64,000 bases of DNA from the NCBI GenBank assembly GCA_014526335.1, contig JACTAT010000037.1:13661724-13725723 (forward strand), written 5' to 3'. Source of the DNA: Chrysaora quinquecirrha. Taxonomy: Eukaryota > Cnidaria > Scyphozoa > Semaeostomeae > Pelagiidae. Positions 12,536 to 24,703 of the stretch are shown here, in pieces (the stretch's first letter is position 1; every line of letters begins with the position of its first letter). The translations under genes were made by a program, and so were the position numbers. Under the pieces are notes generated by a model, which was given only the letters and a program-made list of their open reading frames with translations, was not told the DNA's origin and did no database searches.

Positions 12536-12815
12536 CTTGGTTATCTAAAAAAAAATTGAAAGCAGAAGACAATTTGCTGTTAAATATTAATACCGCTTCA
12601 AAGGACGAAATTTTCACTTTCGCAAGAAAAAACTTGACCAAATTCGTTAAAGCTTATTATTTTGCGAAAGAATATTCTGTTAAATTTTTTCCGGTCAAAT
12701 TTTGAAAAAAAAAATGATTCGTCAGATAAAAAGAAACTTACTTGAAATAATTGAAGAGGCAGAAGAATTCTTTCCAAACTGATTACGAGAATATAGCAAT
12801 AACATTTGCGCTCTT

Positions 12816-12848
12816 CACTGTAGTACTAGCTTCAACAGCTATACAAAC
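12816..12848 (-). promoter_or_regulatory. B1 core promoter
   Basis: Minus-strand TTTGTATAGCTG followed about 15 bases on by ACTACAGTGA. The same pair precedes the 5' UTR exon of every A and B gene except A2. The TATA-like role is inferred from position and conservation. Confidence 0.5.
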
Positions 12849-12849
12849 A

Positions 12850-14426
12850 TCATTTTGGAGCAGCGGTAATATCAAATGGAGCAGCGGTAATATACTTAAA
12901 AGCTTTTATCATCTTTGTTGATATATTTACAGGAAACAATCATGAAATATTTTAATATGTCCAAGCCTCTTGACTTTAAGAACTGGGGGGAGGGGGGCTG
13001 GATCAAATTTTGTCATGGACATCAAAAACATACCAGAAATGTATACCCGACCTTAAACCAATTTTCAAAAAAATATACCCGACCTTAAACAAAGTCAAAA
13101 GACTGCTCTTGGTGTAAAACGTATATTGATGTAACGAAATAAGAAATAACGAGATGTTTGGAGCACCAGCAAGACAGCTTCATTGCTGAAGAGTCGAGCA
13201 GGTCTGGTACTACAGGAAACCAATAATAATAAAGATTTTCATGGTCGGTCAACTGGATAAATGCTAAAACGTCGAGTATGGAACCACTGTGGTATCCATG
13301 GAAAGTGATAGAAGCGTAGCTAGCGTTAGATATACCAGTGGGCCAGAGCAAGTCGCTCGGACGCTACTGGGTTGAGAAAGGATGTTGGGTGATTAGGCTC
13401 ATTGTAAGTTATGGAGACCTTTTCTAACGAAATGGGGGAGGATTCAAAAGGACTTAATATTTGATTGAATAATTTATGATATATGACTTGGATCTATTCG
13501 TTTAAAAGAACAATTTCTACGAACATTCGATGTCGCTATTCTTGCGAACTTTGATTAATGGTTTGATAAAGGCACCCGTTAGTGGGTGCTGAAATATTAC
13601 TTTATTTACGAACGAGAGATATAAATTCCATAACAATGTTTGTTTTCTTCCTTGTTGTCACTCTGACCTAACAAGATGTCTAAGATGTCAGAAAGGTTAA
13701 AATCTTCTAAGTAAATAGATATTGTATTCTATTCCTTTTGGAATTGTCTTTGTTCACTCCGCCATTTCTTCCACTGAACTGACACTTTCTGGCATTTTCT
13801 CCCCCAACTCTATACCGGTTTCAGAATCGGCATTATTTAGGGTTTTTTCTGCCAAATCTAAAGCTATGGCCGAACTAAGAAACTTTTTGCGCGCAACACT
13901 GTATTTGGCGTGTCTCCCAGGGTGGCTAAACACGCAAGTGACAAGCGAGCAACAAGTCCCCTGAGTTATTTTCAAGTCGCAGAGGTTTCTGTTGTTTCCC
14001 AGAAACATTTGCGTGTCTCTTGCTTCAAATTTTGTCGTGCGCTACAAAGTTTCCGAAAAGGCTAAGCTGGGAGACATCGTGGGGATATGTCACGCCGACA
14101 ATGTCACAAACCATATGTCCCCTGGTTTAGCCAGGCCTTAACGCTTTAAGAATAGGCCCTGTTTGGCCATTTCTCTGCCAACTCTTACGCTTACAGAATC
14201 GGTCTTTTTTGGCTTTCTCTGCCGTCCCTAGTTTTCATAAAATAAGCCAACATGTTTCAGCACATACTAAGAAAGAATCACTTGAAGCAAGATTTGAAGC
14301 AAAGTTTCTAAGCATTCATTTTTATTATCTTTAAAGCAAAAAGAAATTGATGTAGCTAAAACGTTTAGATTATTTTTTCAGAAATTATATTTTCTTTATC
14401 TTATGACAAAGATTCTTTTCATCAAG
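12850..14426. other. A-to-B intergenic block, unit 1
   Basis: This block recurs in all five units. It holds the 3' UTR of A1 (AATAAA on the minus strand at 14326-14321, about 100 nt past the stop), a palindrome-rich 13.7-14.1 kb segment built on GTGTCTCCCAG / CTGGGAGACATC, a hairpin GCACCC...GGGTGC near 13571-13590, and the distal upstream sequence of B1. Short minus-strand frames here (13085-13351, 13754-14008) are not kept in frame across units, so I do not call genes. Confidence 0.55.
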
Positions 14427-15592
14427 TTATCTTCTGCAAAAGAAATCACAACATTTTGGTGCCCGAACTAATTTGCTTCCCCTGCAAACAAAGCCAGATC
14501 CTCTAACGTCACAGATTGTGCTGAATTTACAGGTAACGTCAACCAAGTGCTCGGGACATGTCATGATAACATTCGTGGTCTTGACATCGCATGTGGGAAA
14601 AGTTTCCACCGTTATATCACGCTTTAACTTTCCAACAAAATACTTTTTCAGAGCTGAAAAAATAAAGAACGACAGTTACTTCCAGTAGATGAAAAGCTCA
14701 TCTATGAACAGTGATTTATGCTTAGGATTTGTTGTGACATCATAGTATCTTAAGATCTGTAAGAATTCAATTAGCTGTAATGAGGTTTCTAGTTCTCCAG
14801 GCAGCCAAGGACACACAGAGACACACTTGATGGCGACCTTGACCTTGACATTATGACTGCTTGCTGCTTTGCATTGTAAACAGAAAACGTAACGAATACA
14901 TCAACATATATCTACGTGCCAGTACTTTAATCCCGAAGACACATTGTTCACTTGGTCATTGCAGTCGCTTAGCACTGGCTGAAGAATTGACTGTTGGATG
15001 AACATACACGATCATTGTTTTGTGACCGGACATCAGACTCAACAATTGACTGAAGTGCAAATACACCCAAGTATTCACTGAAATGCACCGATAAGGAAAG
15101 TAAAGCTGACTTGTTATTGTTCTTTAAACACCAATCAGCTTTTGGGATACCTTACAGCGGGAAAACCAACAGAATTAATTGAGAGGCAAAGTGAGTAAAT
15201 AAACTTTTTCTGGCTACATAGAACCGGCCTGTTGCTTTGATGTGGACACATAAGAATTTCTTGAATTTTCGGCGATGTGAGAGTGTCTTTTAAAGAGTTT
15301 CTTATAATTAAACAAAAAATGTTTTAAAAAAGGTTATGGTTGATTTACCTTGAGCCACACCAGCCTTTATCTTCTCGACTTTCCATTTTGCTACTTTATC
15401 CACTCTGTTGAGCTCACTTGCCTTGAAAACGATAAACATGCAAGTATAAATGTATGTTTCAAGCTACCAAAGATTAATTTCTAAAGAATATTAAAATTGT
15501 TTATCACGTAATGTTTACTATAATATGACATAACTCACATTTATAACCAAAGCAACTGCCAGTAGGACCACGAATAGAACTACAATCTGCAT
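14427..15592 (-). CDS. A1: secreted eight-cysteine peptide precursor
   Basis: Coding exons are 15592-15539 (18 codons, start plus Val/Leu-rich signal core), 15431-15359 (73 nt, charged propeptide ending EKIKAGVAQ, phase 1) and 14653-14427. The total is 117 residues. The exon 3 acceptor is strong (a T-rich tract ending TTTTTTCAG). Exon 3 opens LKKYFVGKLKR, and KR is the likely convertase site, releasing a 63-residue peptide with cysteine spacing x10, x8, x5, x8, x10, CC, x3 and a C-terminal CRR. It shares exon layout, phases and framework with the B genes but differs in the loop between Cys4 and Cys5. A poly(A) signal lies at 14326. The start is the first ATG after a UTR acceptor (GTTAG at 15602). 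Secretion and disulfide folding are inferred; the target is unknown. Small-cysteine-rich proteins of corals or defensin-like peptides are the nearest analogies. Confidence 0.8.
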
Positions 15593-15972
15593 CTTGTTTA
15601 TCTAACAAATAAATAAAAAACCGTATGGCAAGAACTTATATTTGCAATTATATGCAAGGTATGGGTTTCTGTGATAAGCAGCGAGAGTCCACTGAATAGC
15701 ACAATGCTATTCTAATCTGAGTTCATCCAGTCCTTCCTCTCAAGGTGATAAACTTCTCCTTTTGTCTTTTGTCTGGAACTATGGCCAGGTTTGGGCTCTT
15801 CTCGCTCTTTGTGGCGATTTTGATCTTCATTTAAATCTAACAATCATATATTGCAAATGAAACGTGTTCATAAACAAACTCAGCAACCGCTCTCACTTTG
15901 CCTTTATGTAGCTAGTTACAGTTCAGCATGAATTTCGAGAAAAGATATAAAATGAATTAGTTTTGGTTTTAC

Positions 15973-16080
15973 CTGTGGTAAGAGGCTAAGAAATCGATTT
16001 GAAACTGATTCCAAGAATGAAATATCGAACATCCATATGCATCGTTCTGTAATAGTTCACTGTAATCCAGCTATACAAAC
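15973..16080 (-). promoter_or_regulatory. A1 core promoter and 5' UTR exon
   Basis: TTTGTATAGCTGGATTACAG (minus strand, 16078-16058 region) lies upstream of a noncoding exon that ends TTACCACAG at 15973 before GTAAAACC. This matches the B-gene promoter core, with a shorter gap between its two halves. Confidence 0.5.
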
Positions 16081-16179
16081 ACGACATCATAAGCTAATTT
16101 TTTATTGTACAAGTGCGACAGTGTATCTTAAGAAACAAGAGTAAAGTAAAGTACTATACAGTTCCTGCAAATGCTCTGA

Positions 16180-17035
16180 TAAACGCCCCGGTCGTGTAAT
16201 TATTTTTCGGGATTTTAGGGGTCGTTTATTGGAAATGGACGTTTAATGGAGGCTGGGCGTTTATTAAAAAGTTAAGAAAACTTAAATTTACAATAGTTTG
16301 ACATACATATAATTTCATCATCAATTCATCGCAAATTAACTTACGAAAATTGTCTACAGTACATCATTGCAGTCCTTTTCATCACTCCCCTAAAGTCATC
16401 TTCATCCTTTAAACAAATTAAAGTCGATGTTCGTTAGTTATAAGATGTTTCCCTTATTTTTATGATTTCACTTACTTGAAATAAAGTAGAAAGTCTTGAA
16501 GATCAATCCTTGACATTATTTTCCTTTGAAAGGATTAATTGAGGAATACCCTAATAATAGCTCCTTTCGGAAAAGAAAGGGGTGTTTATTAGAGGCGGGT
16601 CGTTTAATAAATTTGCGAATATTTAAGATGGGCGTTTATTAGAGACGGGGCGTTTAATAAATTTGTGAATATTTAAGAGGGGCGTTTATTAGAGACGGGG
16701 AGTTTAATAAATTTATGAATATTTAAGATGGGCGTTTATTAGAGACGGGGCGTTTAATAAATTTGTGAATATTTAAGATGGGCGTTTATTAGAGACAGGG
16801 CGTTTAATAAATTTGTGAATATTTAAGAGGGGCGTTTATTAGAGACGGGGCGTTTAATAAGTTTGTGAATATTTAAGAAGGGCGTTTATTAAACGGGGCT
16901 TTTAATAAATTTGTGAATATTTAAAAGGGGTGTTTATGAGAGACTGGGTGTTTAATTAATTTGTGAAGTTTAACAGGGGCGTTTATTGGAGACGGGCGTT
17001 TAATAGAGGCTGGGCATTTATTAGAGCAGTTACTG
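16180..17035. repeat. ~50-bp minisatellite, expanded in unit 1
   Basis: About eight copies of a unit containing GGGCGTTTATTAGAGACGGG and TTTAATAAATTTGTGAATAT run roughly 16560-17000, with related GGGCGTTTATT words back to 16180. In the other spacers the same place holds only one or two degenerate copies (near 28.0, 39.2 and 49.5 kb), so this is a local expansion. Confidence 0.8.
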
Positions 17036-18544
17036 TAATGTATTTTACAATGTATTGCAATCATTGACATTGTCCCAATAGCTAATCCATACTCATCAGC
17101 TATACTAAGTTATTTGCTAAGCTTTATCAATATTATCGTAACAATTTTAAAGTTATATACAGTCAAAATATATTTTACTTGGTGATGATGGTGATAGTGC
17201 CTTTGCATCAGCCCAATCATACGGGACCTTCTTTTCAGGACCCTTAACGTTTATCTTGCCAAACTGGCATACCAAAAAGAGTCGGATTCGAACGGAGGAC
17301 CAGTTGATGTATGACTTGGAGAATTTCTCGGTGATTTTATTAAGCTCTGTTGCTCTATTCTATTGCTCTGATCATGCAGTACAGGTTCAAATCCTTTCTA
17401 TTGTGGTATGACAGTTTTGGAAAAATCTATCCTAGTTTTCGCCATTCATGGCAAATATATACTATGAATCATGCTGAAGAAGGCTCAACATAAATTTGGA
17501 GTTCTGAACAGAAGATATGGATTACTGCACATCACATTCCTGATAAATGCAATGCCGTTGCTGACCAGGAATGAAAAACCAAGATCTTGAATGGGTGCTT
17601 AACCGTCGTTTCTAGCTTAGGCCTTGACTCGACCGCATTTTAAGTTTTTAAGCCTGACATCGATCTTTTTGTTTTGTGATTATTAAGTTAACAGTTCGAG
17701 AACTAGTGCTCACTTATGTTTTATGCTGATGCTATAGCCAGCGATGCTTTTACTTTGACTTGACCTTTGTCAACATTTTACTACTTTCGTCCTTATAGTT
17801 GCATTCTTATGTCTAACAAAAACTCAACCAGAACAACGCCATTGGCATTCTTGTAGTACCAAAGTGGCCTACTCAGCCTTGGTATCCAATTTTAATTCCA
17901 CTGCTGCGTCAAGTGGCTATATTCTTGTTTTCTTGCATTACAATTTATAGATTTCATTACACCTTTTCAGCTATTCGAAAATTTCCTCACAGAAACATTT
18001 CGAAGTCAGCATCTTCGTTTTATTGTTAAGACACATTTTCATGCCTATATTCCTTTTATGCCTATAATAGCTTGCAGATGATGATAATCTTCAGATAACA
18101 CCATCACCAATGAAGAAAAAGCAAAAGTTTAGCTGAGTGTTGAGTGTAAATAAGTGAAATAACTATGTGAAATGCGAATAAAATGACAGAAGTTAAACCT
18201 TAAAGAGCAACCATAGTTGTCCTTCAGGCAATGCCGAAAACAGTCAAGACTGCAAGATCACATGACTGGTTGCTGCTAAACTGAAACATTTGTGCAAGGA
18301 GGCATACAAATGCTAACTTTATACTTTATAAATTGGTTGCATTCGGCCATCCAATGAGCCAGTGAATAATATCGTTCTCCAAACAATGACAGAAATACTT
18401 TATTCTCTTTTACCGAAATTACACACATTTCTTATAAGGACCATATTTGAGAAACCAATACCTGACTGTGGAATGTTCTAATGTATATGATTTCATTGTT
18501 CTTTTTTTCGTCGTTGTTTTTCACAGTTGTGAAAAGACCGTTTT
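17036..18544. other. Spacer of unit 1
   Basis: Homologous to the spacers at 28.1-31.9, 39.3-41.8 and 49.6-52.4 kb. It contains tRNA-like sequence and no conserved reading frame. A short minus-strand frame around 17.85 kb is interrupted by a stop in the unit 4 copy. Confidence 0.5.
17328..17410 (+). repeat. tRNA-like SINE module
   Basis: A box A-like TAAGCTCTGTTGCTC and box B-like AGGTTCAAATCC are about 45 bases apart. The same sequence recurs in the spacers near 28.4, 39.6 and 49.9 kb. Confidence 0.5.
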
Positions 18545-20001
18545 CTTAACGAGGGGTACTTCGGGGTTTGCGGTACTGCGGTATCGGGGGTAAAATATGC
18601 GCGGTATTGCGGTATTGACGGAAAATCCTTACGGTGTTGCGGTATTGAAGTTTTACAGTGCGGTATTTAGTATTTTACGAACATTTAAAGAAACAGTTAA
18701 AAAGCCATAGCTGAAGGGAAACTTAAATTTACCAGAGACCAATAGCTACATGAAAAGAAGTCGAAATGACGATAGCCAAGGTTTATGTATTGAATTGTGA
18801 AATTCAACCATTGTTTTGGCGCACCAAACCGTCCAAAAACATGACTTTCTGACCGAAATTTGTGATATTTTTCTGCACGATTCTTTGTTTTTACTGTATG
18901 ACATAGCATTTTTGTTGCACTACTTTTCATTTTGGTTGCACGACTTTGTAATTTGTTGCGCGATTTTACGTGTTAATGGCACAACGCTATCTTTGGTTGC
19001 ACAACTTTACATTTGATTGCACGACATTACAATTTCTGCACAAGTTACACATATGCAGACAGCAAGGCCTCTTTTAACATAGTAACTAGAAAGCTAGAGG
19101 GGCAAATGCCCCCTAGCCCCTATCATTGCCCACCTAGTTTCATAAAGTTGCCCCCTAGTACAATCTCCTCTTAAAAGAAAACTGCCAAGAAAAGCCAATC
19201 TAGGCCAATCTCGAGGTTGTATTTTGAAAAATTTTTTGCGGGAGCATTCCCCCAGACCCCCCTTATTAGGAACATCTCTGGGTCCAGGTCCTGTACGCCG
19301 TCGGCGCATTTACCGCCAGTTCTAGCATCAGTGTAACTTGTTGCTGCGGAGCTGCGCAAAGCGCCTGCGTTGCAGCATCAAATTCTTACACAAATTGGAA
19401 TTTTGTAAATTTTTTGTTTGCGGCACTATTGTTGCAGCTGCTGTCATGCATTTCGTGTATGTATTGAGTCTATTTGTAGTAAATCAAAATGGCGTGAAAA
19501 GCAAAAACATTGCTCAGTGCTGGAGATGAATGCTCCCCACTTGCATCCACAATGCCGAGACAATGTGGCTGAGGCGCCGCATCTTACGGTGGTTCCCATT
19601 ACAGGAAATCGCTATTCTCCCGTGAATCTTCGGCCAGCCAAGGGGGTGGGACTATCCGGCCCCCAGACCATATGCTTACGCTTGGATATCCCGCCAGCTT
19701 CCGACTCACACACTGAATCAATTATGTGATGACCCGTCTTTATACTCACAGAATTTCTTCAAGTAATTCAGGCAATTGTGGGAAAAACTTTGTCGCGCAT
19801 GCGGGCGGCACCCGATGGGCACTTTTTGACTCTCGGACTTCAATGCTTCTGTTTGTGACGATCGAAGTTGTTCTTTTTAAATATTTTTAGTTTTCAGGAA
19901 TTTGCGGTATTTTGCAACTTTTTCGTTCGGTATTCGAGATTCGGCGATTTTTTCGCGCGGTATTGCGGTATTGGGACCCCCCCGAAGTACCCCTCCTTAA
20001 C
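18545..20001. mobile_element. 1,445-bp DNA transposon with 6-bp target duplication
   Basis: The element is 18551-19995. Perfect 16-bp inverted termini GAGGGGTACTTCGGGG are flanked by CTTAAC at 18545-18550 and 19996-20001. Paralogous spacers keep the empty site with a single TTCTTAACC (52.2 kb). The subterminal zones repeat GCGGTATT on both sides, and 18.8-19.03 kb repeats TTGCACGACTTT-like words. No transposase is seen, so it is non-autonomous. A TTAA duplication with a one-base end mismatch is the alternative reading, but a second element at 60841 with similar ends also has 6 bp. Confidence 0.85.
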
Positions 20002-20178
20002 CTATTTTTCATGGGAAAACAGCTCGCCCTTTGATATAATTAGGCCCTGGCCTAAGACCCTGGTGCAACAATCAGACACAGTTGGTCAAACATTTGAAAT
20101 TCCTTGTCAAGCAAAACGTTTGACCGTTTGGCTACCTGCAGAAAAATTTCTTTTCAAACATATTTGCTTTCATCAAAC

Positions 20179-20400
<222 letters not shown>

Positions 20401-20655
20401 TGATCTTGCAAAGTGGCTTACTTACTTATTTAATAGCTTACTGTCCAGGCAACTAACTCATCAACTATAACTAACGAACCCACTAACGGAATATGTACAA
20501 AAAATTAAGAAACTTATTTCTTTTTCTAGGAGCTGAGCTCAGTTTCTTATAAAAACTGCGTGTATCGAAAGCTTGGTAGCAAAAAAAACGACAAATGAGT
20601 TGAAACTGCTGAAACATTGCCTTTATCATTTTTCTACATGACAAGTTGCTCATAG

Positions 20656-22667
20656 TCACATGCAAACGAAATCGCAACATTGTGGTTGCTTAACCAATCT
20701 GCCTCCACTACAGACCCAGCCAAGATTGTCGCTTCTGGTGTTGCAGATGATGTTGAATTTACATGAAGCAGCAAGTCGATGAAAAGGGCACCAGCTGAAA
20801 ACAGATGTTGATGAATGAGAACAGAAACCAAATTGAGTGATGGTTATGTCTCGTTTCAATCTTCCAACGTACAATTTGGTTAAAGCTGTAAATATAAAGA
20901 GCAGTGTAAATTTCTTCGAATAGTTGAATTCACAGAATTGTAGCGCACATCTTATTTCCGTGAATCAGCCTTCAAGCATTTAATGATCGTGCATACCCGT
21001 GTATAACACCTATACAAGAACTTAAGCGCCTCCCCCCAAAGAATGGAATAGAGATGAAAATATGGCATTGTGCACACAGATACTCAAACAGGAAAGGGTC
21101 GTTTTTAACGAATTATTAGCTTCAAAAGAATATTCTGCAACTTGTTGATTATATGAAAATTATTGCAGTTTTTTGAGGTAGGTTTCAAGCTGTGCTGACG
21201 TTACGCTTCGGTAAAAATGCAAAGCTTTTTATAGAGAAAGTTTTTATTTCCAAAATTTTTAGTTTCTTGTGGAAGAAATAAACATTTACTTCCGACAAAA
21301 GATTCCCTGGCCCTTTAGCTCGATTAGATTTCTATCCGATTAGATTAGGCAATGATAAACCACAAACAGAACTCAACGCTCATAAAGATACGTAAAATAA
21401 ACGAATTTTCCTCAAAGTTCTTCAGTCTCCAGAAGATTGTAATTTTTGCATCAAGTTATTAAATGACTCAATTTTTCGGTGAACACAAAATCTAAAGATG
21501 ATTTTTTTACTGAAATAATGACAAGAACGAGGAGACACTGGACTGGCCCCAAGAATTGTGGGGTTGGACATATTGATGAGGAGAATTGGCACTGGTCGAA
21601 TAGCAACAACGACGACGAGATGCGGTGTAGTCTAGGTTTAACTTGTGTGTTACGATCGACCTGGAGGCCGAGCCGCTGAAAAAATTTCTCGACTACTAAT
21701 ATAGGTCGCCCTGAATCGCTTAGCAAGAGAAAACAGGGCCAATTTATGAAAATGCGCGGCAAAGGCTCAATCGTCAAATGGAACCAGGGGGCATGCTCCC
21801 CGGAACATTTTGAAAATTACTCGGCTGGAATCACTCTAATTGCCATTTCAGGAACCTTGAATTAGAATCTTCTCAGCATGTTATCGAGGAAAACTTATTT
21901 AATTTTTACTTCAAATACGTTTTTATTTCTATTTGTTAAAATCTCTACAAAACTTAACGCCTACTGAAATCGCTTCTTTAATTAAATGTATCAAAAGCTA
22001 TATCGTTATACATATACCATTTTTGACAAAAGACTTAGAATCCTATCGGCTAGCACTGGCGATCACAAAATTGTGATGTAATGATCAGCTGTTATCATTT
22101 GTTCTTATAATGCTGTATGATGCAAGATATTTCCAACGATATGCTTTTGTCTAAGATTGGAGAATTTCGGACCTCAATTTCTCAATTTACCAGCGACGTC
22201 CGCAAGAGAAGCAAGTTGCTGACAGGCTTGAAGCCAGGGGTGCCGCATCACCCAATCCGCAATAGCTACGACCCTGGTTGTGTTGCATAGCAAAGATACA
22301 ATAGCTATGGAAGAAAATTGAGGGTGGATAGTTTTACCTTTAGCAACATCAGCTTTTATCTTCTCCACATCCCGTTTTGCTTCTTCCATGTCCCTGTTGA
22401 ATTTGCTTGCCTAAAAATGATAAAAAGAAAAAACAAATTCGAGTTGACAAATTGATTTCAAACGGCAGTTCTGTCGGTATGGTTTCGTCATCGTCAGCCT
22501 AGAAATTTTTGGAATATGCTATTTGCTGTTTCTTGCTTCATTATTTCTAACATCTTTTGTATATGTCTTTTAGTTTCATTAATCTTAAGAATTCAAATCG
22601 ATAGTTGAAACAGTGTTATTACGTAAGCAACTGCCAGCAGCATTATCAACAGAAGTGCAAGCTTCAT
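20656..22667 (-). CDS. B2: secreted eight-cysteine peptide precursor
   Basis: Coding exons are 22667-22623, 22410-22338 and 20885-20656, giving 115 residues. Exon 1 encodes a 15-residue hydrophobic leader ending AVAY at the GTAATA donor. Exon 2 encodes an acidic/basic propeptide ending DVAK in phase 1. Exon 3 opens LTKLYVGRLKR, and after KR follows a 64-residue domain with eight Cys in the B spacing and the ending CCDFVCM. Acceptors are CATTTTTAG and TATTTACAG. Intron 2 is about 1.45 kb without the insertion seen in B1. The UTR exon ends at 23168 (CAG|GTAAGT). This copy looks fully intact. Function beyond secretion is inferred only. Confidence 0.8.
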
Positions 22668-23167
22668 CTTGGTTATCTAAAAAAAGAAAAGTTGAAATGC
22701 AGAAGACAATTTGCTGTTAAAAATGTATACTGCTTCAAAGGACGAAAATTTCACTTTCGCATTAAGCAACTTGTCCAAATTCGTGAAAGTTTATTATTCT
22801 TGCAAAAGAATATCCTGTTAAATTTTTACCGGTCAATCTGTATAGCCTACTTGTATACCTTATCTTTCATTTTCGTCTTTTGGAGAAAGGGGTCTACACG
22901 TAGGCTACTCAGTCTGCCGCTGCTATAACAAAAAATTTCAATTGAGTTTTATTCCCAAAAAGTCGTTTCCCGTAAAAAACTTGAAATTTCTTCTCGTTTG
23001 GGATGTATATCTCGAAATTTCGCTTTTTTCAGAGCAGACAGAAATTCCTCTCGAAAAATGTTCTTCCATTCGAATGAATAACAATTTTCCGATACAAATC
23101 AAACACTTCTAAATTAAACTGTAAAATTTTGAAAAAAAGATGATTCCTTATAAAAAAAGAAACTTAC

Positions 23168-23273
23168 CTGAAATAATTGAAGAGCAGAAGAATTCTTTCC
23201 AAACTGATTACGAGAATGTAGCAATAAAATTTGCGCTCGTCACTGTAATACTCGCTATAACAGCTATGCAAGC
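23168..23273 (-). promoter_or_regulatory. B2 core promoter and 5' UTR exon
   Basis: The minus strand reads TTGCATAGCTG (T changed to C relative to B1) then TATTACAGTGA, followed by a noncoding exon ending TTATTTCAG at 23168 with donor GTAAGT. Confidence 0.5.
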
Positions 23274-24703
23274 ATGATTTTGGAGCAGCTGTAATATCAA
23301 AAGGTATACTTAAAAGCTTTTTTCATCTTTATTGATATTTTTACAGGAAATAATCATGAAAGCTCTTTAAGATGTCCAAGCCTCTTAACTTTAAGAACTT
23401 GGGGGTGGGACTTGATCAAATTTTATCATGGACTTGCCACCCAAACATCCAAAAACATACCAGGAATGTATACCAGGAATGTATAATGTATACCCGACCT
23501 TAAACCAATTTTCAAAAAAATATACCCGACCTTTTACAATTTCAAACGGCTGCTCTTGTGGTAAAACGTATATTGATGAAAAGAAATAAGCAATAACGAG
23601 ATGTTTAGAGCACCAGCAAGACAGCATCATTGCTGAAGAGTCGAGCTGGTCCGGTACTACAGGAAACCGAACATAATAAAGATTTTCATGGTCTGTCAGC
23701 TGGATAAATGCTAAAGTATCGGTTGTTGAACCACTGTTATGGTATCCATGGAAATTGATAGAAGCGTAGCCAGCGTTAGATATACCAGTGGGCCAGAGCA
23801 ACTCGGTCAGACGCTACTGGATTGAGCAAGGATGTTGTGATTAGGCTCATCATATGTCATGGAGACCTTTTTTAATGAAATGGGGGAATGATTCAGACGC
23901 ACTTAATATTTGATTGAATAATTTATGATATATGACTTGGATCTATTTGTTGAAAAGACTTCTACGAACATTCGATATCGCTATTTTTGCGAACTTTGAT
24001 TACTGGTTTGATAAAGGCACCCGTTAGTGGGTGCTGAAATATCACTTTATTTACGAACGAAAGATATGAATTCCATAACAATGTTTGTTTTCTTCCTTGT
24101 TTTAGCTCTGACCTAACAAGATGCATGAGATGTCTAGAAGGTTAAACATTGTTTTCTTTGGAATTTTATTTGTCAACTCCGCCATTTCTACCACTGAATT
24201 GACACTTTCTGGCATTTTCTCCCCCAACTCTATACCGGTTTCAGAATCGGCATTATTTGGGGTTTTCTCTGCCAAATCTAAAGCTATGGCCGAACTAAGA
24301 AACTTGTTTCGCGAGACACTGTATATGGCGTGTCTCCCAGGGTGGCTAAACATGCGAGTGACAAGCGAGCAACAAGTCCCCTGAGTTATTTGCATGTCGC
24401 GGAGGTTTTTGTTGTTTTCCAGAAACAATTGCGTGTCTCTTGCTCCAAATTTTGTCGCGCGCTACAAAGTTTCCGAAAAGGCTAAACTGGAAGACATCGT
24501 GGGGATATGTCACGCCGACAATGTCGCAAACCATATGTCCCCTGGTTTAGCCAGGCCTTAACGCTTTAAGAATAGGCCCTGTTTGGCCATTTCTCTGCCA
24601 ACTCTTACGCTTACAGAATCGGTCTTTTTTGGCTTTCTCTGCCGTCCCTAGTTTTCATAAAATAAGCCAACATGTTTCAGCACATACTAAGAAAGAATTG
24701 AAG
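23274..24703. other. A-to-B intergenic block, unit 2
   Basis: Same content as the unit 1 block: the GCACCC...GGGTGC hairpin near 24018-24036, the palindromic GTGTCTCCCAG segment (24.3-24.5 kb) and B upstream sequence. Nothing here is conserved as a gene. Confidence 0.5.

Noticed and set aside
13085..13351. Minus-strand frame in the A-to-B block, seen in all units with text such as ITFHGYH
   Set aside because: Considered as a third gene family. Frames differ in length and shift between units, there is no leader and there are no consistent splice sites. More likely conserved through unit duplication.
13571..13590. Histone-type 3' stem-loop or terminator at GCACCC...GGGTGC
   Set aside because: The hairpin is conserved in all units but does not match the histone stem-loop consensus and is not placed at a gene end.
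14473..14688. Plus-strand frame repeated in every unit (also near 25.4, 36.6, 46.9 and 58.6 kb)
   Set aside because: It is the antisense of A exon 3. It is conserved only because the minus-strand cysteine exon is conserved, and it has no leader or splice context.
16560..17000. CRISPR-like array
   Set aside because: The ~50-bp units abut one another without unique spacers, and the genome is eukaryotic; this is a minisatellite.
17328..17410. Functional tRNA gene
   Set aside because: Box A and box B are present, but acceptor and anticodon stems do not pair by eye; better explained as a tRNA-derived SINE.
17800..17900. Short minus-strand frame in the spacers (text LWYYKNANGVVLVEF)
   Set aside because: It looks protein-like but is under 50 codons, has a stop just upstream, and the unit 4 copy has a TAG in place of the Trp codon.
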